A stretch of DNA of 16,114 bases from Armatimonadota bacterium. GTDB lineage: Bacteria > Armatimonadota > Fimbriimonadia > Fimbriimonadales > Fimbriimonadaceae. The notes under the pieces are model-generated. The model did no database searches. It saw nothing but the letters and a program-made list of their open reading frames with translations, and had not been told where the DNA came from. The stretch covers positions 1 through 16,114 of the forward strand of contig JAEVZK010000071.1 of the NCBI GenBank assembly GCA_023392285.1, read 5' to 3'. Shown one piece after another: positions 12,551-16,114 of this stretch. Positions within the stretch are counted from its first letter, which is position 1. Each line of letters opens with the position of its first letter. Position numbers and translations under genes: made by a program.

Positions 12551-15500
12551 TCAATTGACGCCCAGCTGCTCGAGCTCAGCCTCATATTGTTTCTTCGCAT
12601 CTTCGATGTTCATCAGCATCTTCTCAATGGCAAGAATCGGATCGCCGGTGTAGGGCCAGATAAAACTTTCGCGGGTTAGATACGCTTCCCGGTTCTTCTT
12701 ACCCACGATGCTGAATATCCGACCGGGGATGGCGCCACGATCCTTAAACTGCACCGATATCCGACCGCCTCGCGCGTCCAACTTTTCGACTCCGAGCGTG
12801 CGGGCCCGCATGCGCTGCCCCATAATCGCGAATGCATGGCTCACCTCTTCGGTGGGGTGCCCATACCGATCCTCTACCTCAGCCTGAACCGCTCCAAGCG
12901 TCTTCTCGTCCCGCGCACCCATCATGCGCTGATAGTAGTAGAGCCGCTGAGCCTGGTCCTTGATATAAGTGTCGGGGAGGAGAGCGACGACCGGCACCTC
13001 GAAAGAGGGAAGAGGTTCCAAGGCTTCAAGCGGATCTTTGACTTCTTGCCCCTTTTCGCCGTCAGGAGCATCCACAGTATTTTTCAGTTGAGCAACTGCT
13101 TCGTTGATCAGCTGGGTGAACAGCTCATACCCCACGTTCGCCATCGTGCCATGCTGCTTCGCCCCCAGCAGCTCGCCTGCGCCTCGAATCTGCAGGTCGC
13201 GGAACGCAAGCGAATAACCCGAACCAAGAGTCGAGAACTCCTGTAAAGCTTGCAAGCGCTGCATGGCATTCTCATTAAGCTCTTTGCCGCTGTTATAGAG
13301 CAGGTAGGCATAGGCTTGGCGATCAGAACGACCTACCCGGCCTCGTAATTGATAGAGTTGTGACAGACCTAGTCGATCGGCCTGCTCGACAATGAGTGTG
13401 TTGACATTCGGTATGTCGATGCCAGCTTCGATAATCGTGGTCGACAGCAGGATGTCGATTTCACCCTTGATGAAGCCAATCATAATCGGCTCAATTTCCT
13501 TCTCATGCATCTGGCCGTGGGCCACTCCGATCCGCGCAGTCGGCACCAGCTTGCGCAGCTTCTCGGCAATATGGCCGATGCCCTCGACTCGGTTATAGAC
13601 GTAGAATATTTGTCCCCCGCGAGCCAGTTCCCGCAATACCGCATCGCGAACGACTTCACCCGAGTAAGGTCTCACGAACGTCCGGATCGGCAGCCGCCCC
13701 GGAGGCGGATCGTTTATCAGCGACATCTGCCGAATGTCCATCAGGGCCATGCTAAGGGTGCGCGGAATAGGCGTTGCCGACATCGTCAGCACGTCGATCT
13801 CCGTCCGCAGTTTCTTCAGCATTTCTTTCTGCTTGACCCCGAACTTCTGCTCCTCGTCGATGATGCAGAGCCCCAAATCCTTGAACTCAACCCCCGTTCC
13901 AAGTAGGGAGTGCGTGCCCAAGATAATGTCGAGTTCCCCCGCTTTGAGCTTCTTCAGTTCCTCCTTCTTCACGTCGGAATGGGTATAGCGATTGAGGAGG
14001 CCAATCCGCACCCCGAACGGCTCCAGACGCTCGGCAAAGTTACGCGCATGCTGTTCGCTCAGGATCGTCGTAGGACATAGCACCGCAACCTGCCGGCCAT
14101 CCTGCACAACCTTAAAGGCAGCGCGAATCCCTACCTCGGTCTTCCCGAAGCCGACATCGCCGCAGACCAAGCGATCCATTGGGTAGGGAAGTTGGAGATC
14201 ACGTTTAGCGTCCTCGATAGCTGCATGCTGGCTGGGAGTTTCCACCCAAGGAAAAGTCCCCTCCATCTCGTGCTGGAAGGGCGAGTCAGGAGGAAAAGGA
14301 CGTCGCTGAACTCGCTTACGCTGGGCGTACAGCTTAACGAGGTCGCGAGCGAACTCCTTCGCCTCCTCTTTGGCTTTTCCCAATGTGCGCTGCCACTCAC
14401 CTCCAGTGAGCTTGTTTAGCTTCGGATTGGTATCGCCAGGATTGAGATATTTCTGGATGCGGTCCAGTTGGTCGGCCGGCACAAACAGCTTGTCGGGAGC
14501 CTGATATTCGACGTACAGGTACTCCTTCTCAACGCCTTGCTCCTCTCGCTTGATCAGGCCGCGAAAGATGCCGATGCCAAAATTAATGTGGACCACATAG
14601 TCGCCCGGCTTTAAATCGAGGACCGTCGCCACTGGCGCGCCCTCCATAAATCGCTTCTGAGGCAGCTTCAGCCGGGCCACTCCAAACAGCTCACCATCGG
14701 TAACCACGGCCAGTTTCAGGTTAGGAATAATAAAGCCCGCGCCCAAATTACCGTCGGCAAGATATGCTCCCGAGGGCAAGTGATGCTCCTCGCCCTCTTC
14801 CGGAGCGGACCGAACAAAGAGCTCGGTCTGAGCTAAAACACTCCGGGCACGGTTCGGCTGATCGGTAGAAAAGAGAAGCGTGAACTCGTCCCGCTGCCAA
14901 TTCCGCAGGGTGAGACTGAGGTGTTCCGCCCGACCGCGGTAGGGCTCCAGCGAAGAAGCGCCAATTTCATACTGGCCGGGCAGTTGAAGCCAGCTTGGCA
15001 GGGCATTCATTGAACTCAGGGTCAACGTTCGCCCCCCCGAATCTTCCATAAAGCTCCCAAGATGCTCCGGCGGCAGCATAAAGTCGCTGACGTAGGACTG
15101 CAGGATTTCTCCTCGCCGAGTGCGCGACTCCAACGCCTGCCCAAGTTCCTCCTCCGCCCGTGAGACCACCGATTCGAGCTCCAGGGGTTCATCGAGTACG
15201 ATCAAATCACCTTCTTTCAGCAAGTCGATCGCGCAGCCACTGTCAGGATGGAGCAAGGGCCGGTAAAGGTCTAGCCGATCGAAGTACTGCCGCTGGGCAA
15301 GGGCCTCCGCATCCCCCTTCACCATTTCCTCCAAGTGATGGGCAGCCTCGTCGTCAAGGGTCGCCTTCTCCCTTTCCAGCGAGTCCAGCAGTAGCTCCCG
15401 GTAATCTGCCCCGCCCGCCGTGTACAGCGTCTCCCGCGAAGGAGCCAGGTTGATCTGTGGAATCACCCCGACCGATCTCTGGGAGTTCGGATCGAACAAG

Positions 15501-16111
15501 CGAATGCTCTCCACCTGATCGCCAAACAGCTCGATCCGCATCGGCAGGTCTCGCCCCGCCGCGAAGATGTCAATAATGCCGCCTCGCCGACTAAACTGCC
15601 CCGGAATTCGCACGGGTTCCTGGGGTTCATAGCCGAGTCCCACGAGCTGATTCAGCAGATTGTCTGAGTCGATTTCGTCGCCTGGCTGGATGGAAATGAA
15701 CGACGATTCCAAGATGTCCCGAGGCAGCGTGCGTTCCAGCACCGCCTGAGGGGTAGCCAAAATGATCCAAGGCTTGTCCTCGGTAAGCGCTCTCAAAGCT
15801 CCGAGCCGATCCGAAAGCGCGATATGCTCGGGCGCCGCATCCTCGAAGATTGCTGACGTTCCCGAAGGAAGTCCGCAGATCAAGTCTGGATCAATCCCAG
15901 CGAGCACCAGCTTCGCTTGCCAAGCAAGGGCACGCTCGTAGTTCGGGGTGACGATAATGGTTTTCCGCGGATGGCTGGTGTACGCGGCGGCAAAGAGGAA
16001 GGCACGCGCTTCAGGCGCGACCGTTTGCCACTCGCAGGACTGCTCCAATGCAAGTGGTGCAGCTAATTCGCTCACCTGACTTAAGCGCCGCGCCCATTCG
16101 GCGATTCGCAT
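12551..16111 (-). CDS. mfd: Transcription-repair coupling factor Mfd
   Basis: Mfd is an ATP-driven DNA translocase that pushes stalled RNA polymerase off lesions and recruits UvrA. The 1186-residue product is full length (E. coli 1148). The UvrB-like N-terminal part (about 1-340) includes GQFSRRGGIIDIFAAG (171-186). The RNA-polymerase-interacting CarD/CdnL-like domain spans about 497-560 (LKPGDYVVHINFGIGIFRG). The RecG-like motor carries Walker A GDVGFGKT (651-658, Lys657), the Walker B variant DEEQ (752-755, where Lys follows in place of the common Arg), TMSATPIPRT (776-785) and motif VI QLRGRVGR (921-928). The TRG region contains FRDLQIRGAGELLG, and the C-terminal TRCF domain ends the protein. 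A TAG stop lies directly upstream of ATG 16111 in frame, so the start cannot lie further out. The promoter is beyond the window. Confidence 0.98.
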   Translation of the reverse strand: MRIAEWARRLSQVSELAAPLALEQSCEWQTVAPEARAFLFAAAYTSHPRKTIIVTPNYERALAWQAKLVLAGIDPDLICGLPSGTSAIFEDAAPEHIALSDRLGALRALTEDKPWIILATPQAVLERTLPRDILESSFISIQPGDEIDSDNLLNQLVGLGYEPQEPVRIPGQFSRRGGIIDIFAAGRDLPMRIELFGDQVESIRLFDPNSQRSVGVIPQINLAPSRETLYTAGGADYRELLLDSLEREKATLDDEAAHHLEEMVKGDAEALAQRQYFDRLDLYRPLLHPDSGCAIDLLKEGDLIVLDEPLELESVVSRAEEELGQALESRTRRGEILQSYVSDFMLPPEHLGSFMEDSGGRTLTLSSMNALPSWLQLPGQYEIGASSLEPYRGRAEHLSLTLRNWQRDEFTLLFSTDQPNRARSVLAQTELFVRSAPEEGEEHHLPSGAYLADGNLGAGFIIPNLKLAVVTDGELFGVARLKLPQKRFMEGAPVATVLDLKPGDYVVHINFGIGIFRGLIKREEQGVEKEYLYVEYQAPDKLFVPADQLDRIQKYLNPGDTNPKLNKLTGGEWQRTLGKAKEEAKEFARDLVKLYAQRKRVQRRPFPPDSPFQHEMEGTFPWVETPSQHAAIEDAKRDLQLPYPMDRLVCGDVGFGKTEVGIRAAFKVVQDGRQVAVLCPTTILSEQHARNFAERLEPFGVRIGLLNRYTHSDVKKEELKKLKAGELDIILGTHSLLGTGVEFKDLGLCIIDEEQKFGVKQKEMLKKLRTEIDVLTMSATPIPRTLSMALMDIRQMSLINDPPPGRLPIRTFVRPYSGEVVRDAVLRELARGGQIFYVYNRVEGIGHIAEKLRKLVPTARIGVAHGQMHEKEIEPIMIGFIKGEIDILLSTTIIEAGIDIPNVNTLIVEQADRLGLSQLYQLRGRVGRSDRQAYAYLLYNSGKELNENAMQRLQALQEFSTLGSGYSLAFRDLQIRGAGELLGAKQHGTMANVGYELFTQLINEAVAQLKNTVDAPDGEKGQEVKDPLEALEPLPSFEVPVVALLPDTYIKDQAQRLYYYQRMMGARDEKTLGAVQAEVEDRYGHPTEEVSHAFAIMGQRMRARTLGVEKLDARGGRISVQFKDRGAIPGRIFSIVGKKNREAYLTRESFIWPYTGDPILAIEKMLMNIEDAKKQYEAELEQLGVN

Positions 16112-16114
16112 CTA

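Noticed and set aside
15160..15453. Plus-strand open frame rich in Pro, Ser and Arg
   Set aside because: It lies wholly inside mfd on the opposite strand and is a shadow of its codon pattern.
1..16114. CRISPR array, prophage, toxin-antitoxin or defence island
   Set aside because: No regularly spaced repeats, phage genes, integrase or defence-type domains were seen on either strand.

Overview
The window is a bacterial chromosomal segment with mostly housekeeping genes, tightly packed, of moderate GC by eye. I see no phage, plasmid, insertion-sequence transposase or CRISPR genes. The type of organism is a guess: a free-living, probably Gram-negative-type soil or water bacterium, most like Armatimonadota (Fimbriimonas-like). 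The reasons are a prepilin with a lysine-alanine leader directly before FTLLE, an atpD-atpC pair separated from the other ATP synthase genes, a lipoprotein signal, and many genes lacking a Shine-Dalgarno sequence but with a TATAAT-like box just before the ATG. None of this proves the phylum.

Layout, left to right. (1) Bases 1-110, minus strand: the 5' end of a type IV prepilin-like gene, cut by the window edge. (2) 111-688: a long non-coding stretch with the prepilin ribosome site at one end and an atpD promoter at the other. (3) 689-3539, plus: atpD (ATP synthase beta), atpC (epsilon), then a lipoprotein esterase of the PHB-depolymerase/LpqC type. (4) 3556-4290, minus: PIG-L/LmbE-type zinc deacetylase, convergent with the esterase. 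(5) 4390-5121, plus: exported or membrane-anchored single-haem c-type protein resembling a compact Tll0287-like domain, followed by tRNA-Pro(UGG). (6) 5317-8466, plus: a probable operon of acyl-CoA dehydrogenase, a 2TM-domain protein and a TPR-like helical-repeat protein. (7) 8508-9542, minus: SPFH/slipin-type membrane protein, divergent from (8) 9598-10986, plus: a GT4 glycosyltransferase of the glycogen-synthase-like kind. (9) 10987-11267: non-coding, with REP-like palindromes carrying the GGAG tetranucleotide. (10) 11268-16111, minus: mfd, a 61-residue small protein, pspA/vipp1-like gene and a tRNA-Met(CAU).

How the genes work together: atpD and atpC supply two subunits of the F1 sector, whose other genes are not next to them here. 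The acyl-CoA dehydrogenase starts a beta-oxidation step; its two operon partners have no known role in that step. SPFH, PspA/Vipp1 and the 2TM protein are all membrane-associated, and the first two belong to families tied to membrane stress. They are in separate transcription units, so a joint function is only a possibility. Mfd couples transcription to repair.

I found no convincing undescribed multi-gene system. The observations most worth checking are the REP-like element pair at 11033-11242, the recurrent short or absent 5' leaders, the compact haem protein, the split atp operon and the small gene next to mfd.
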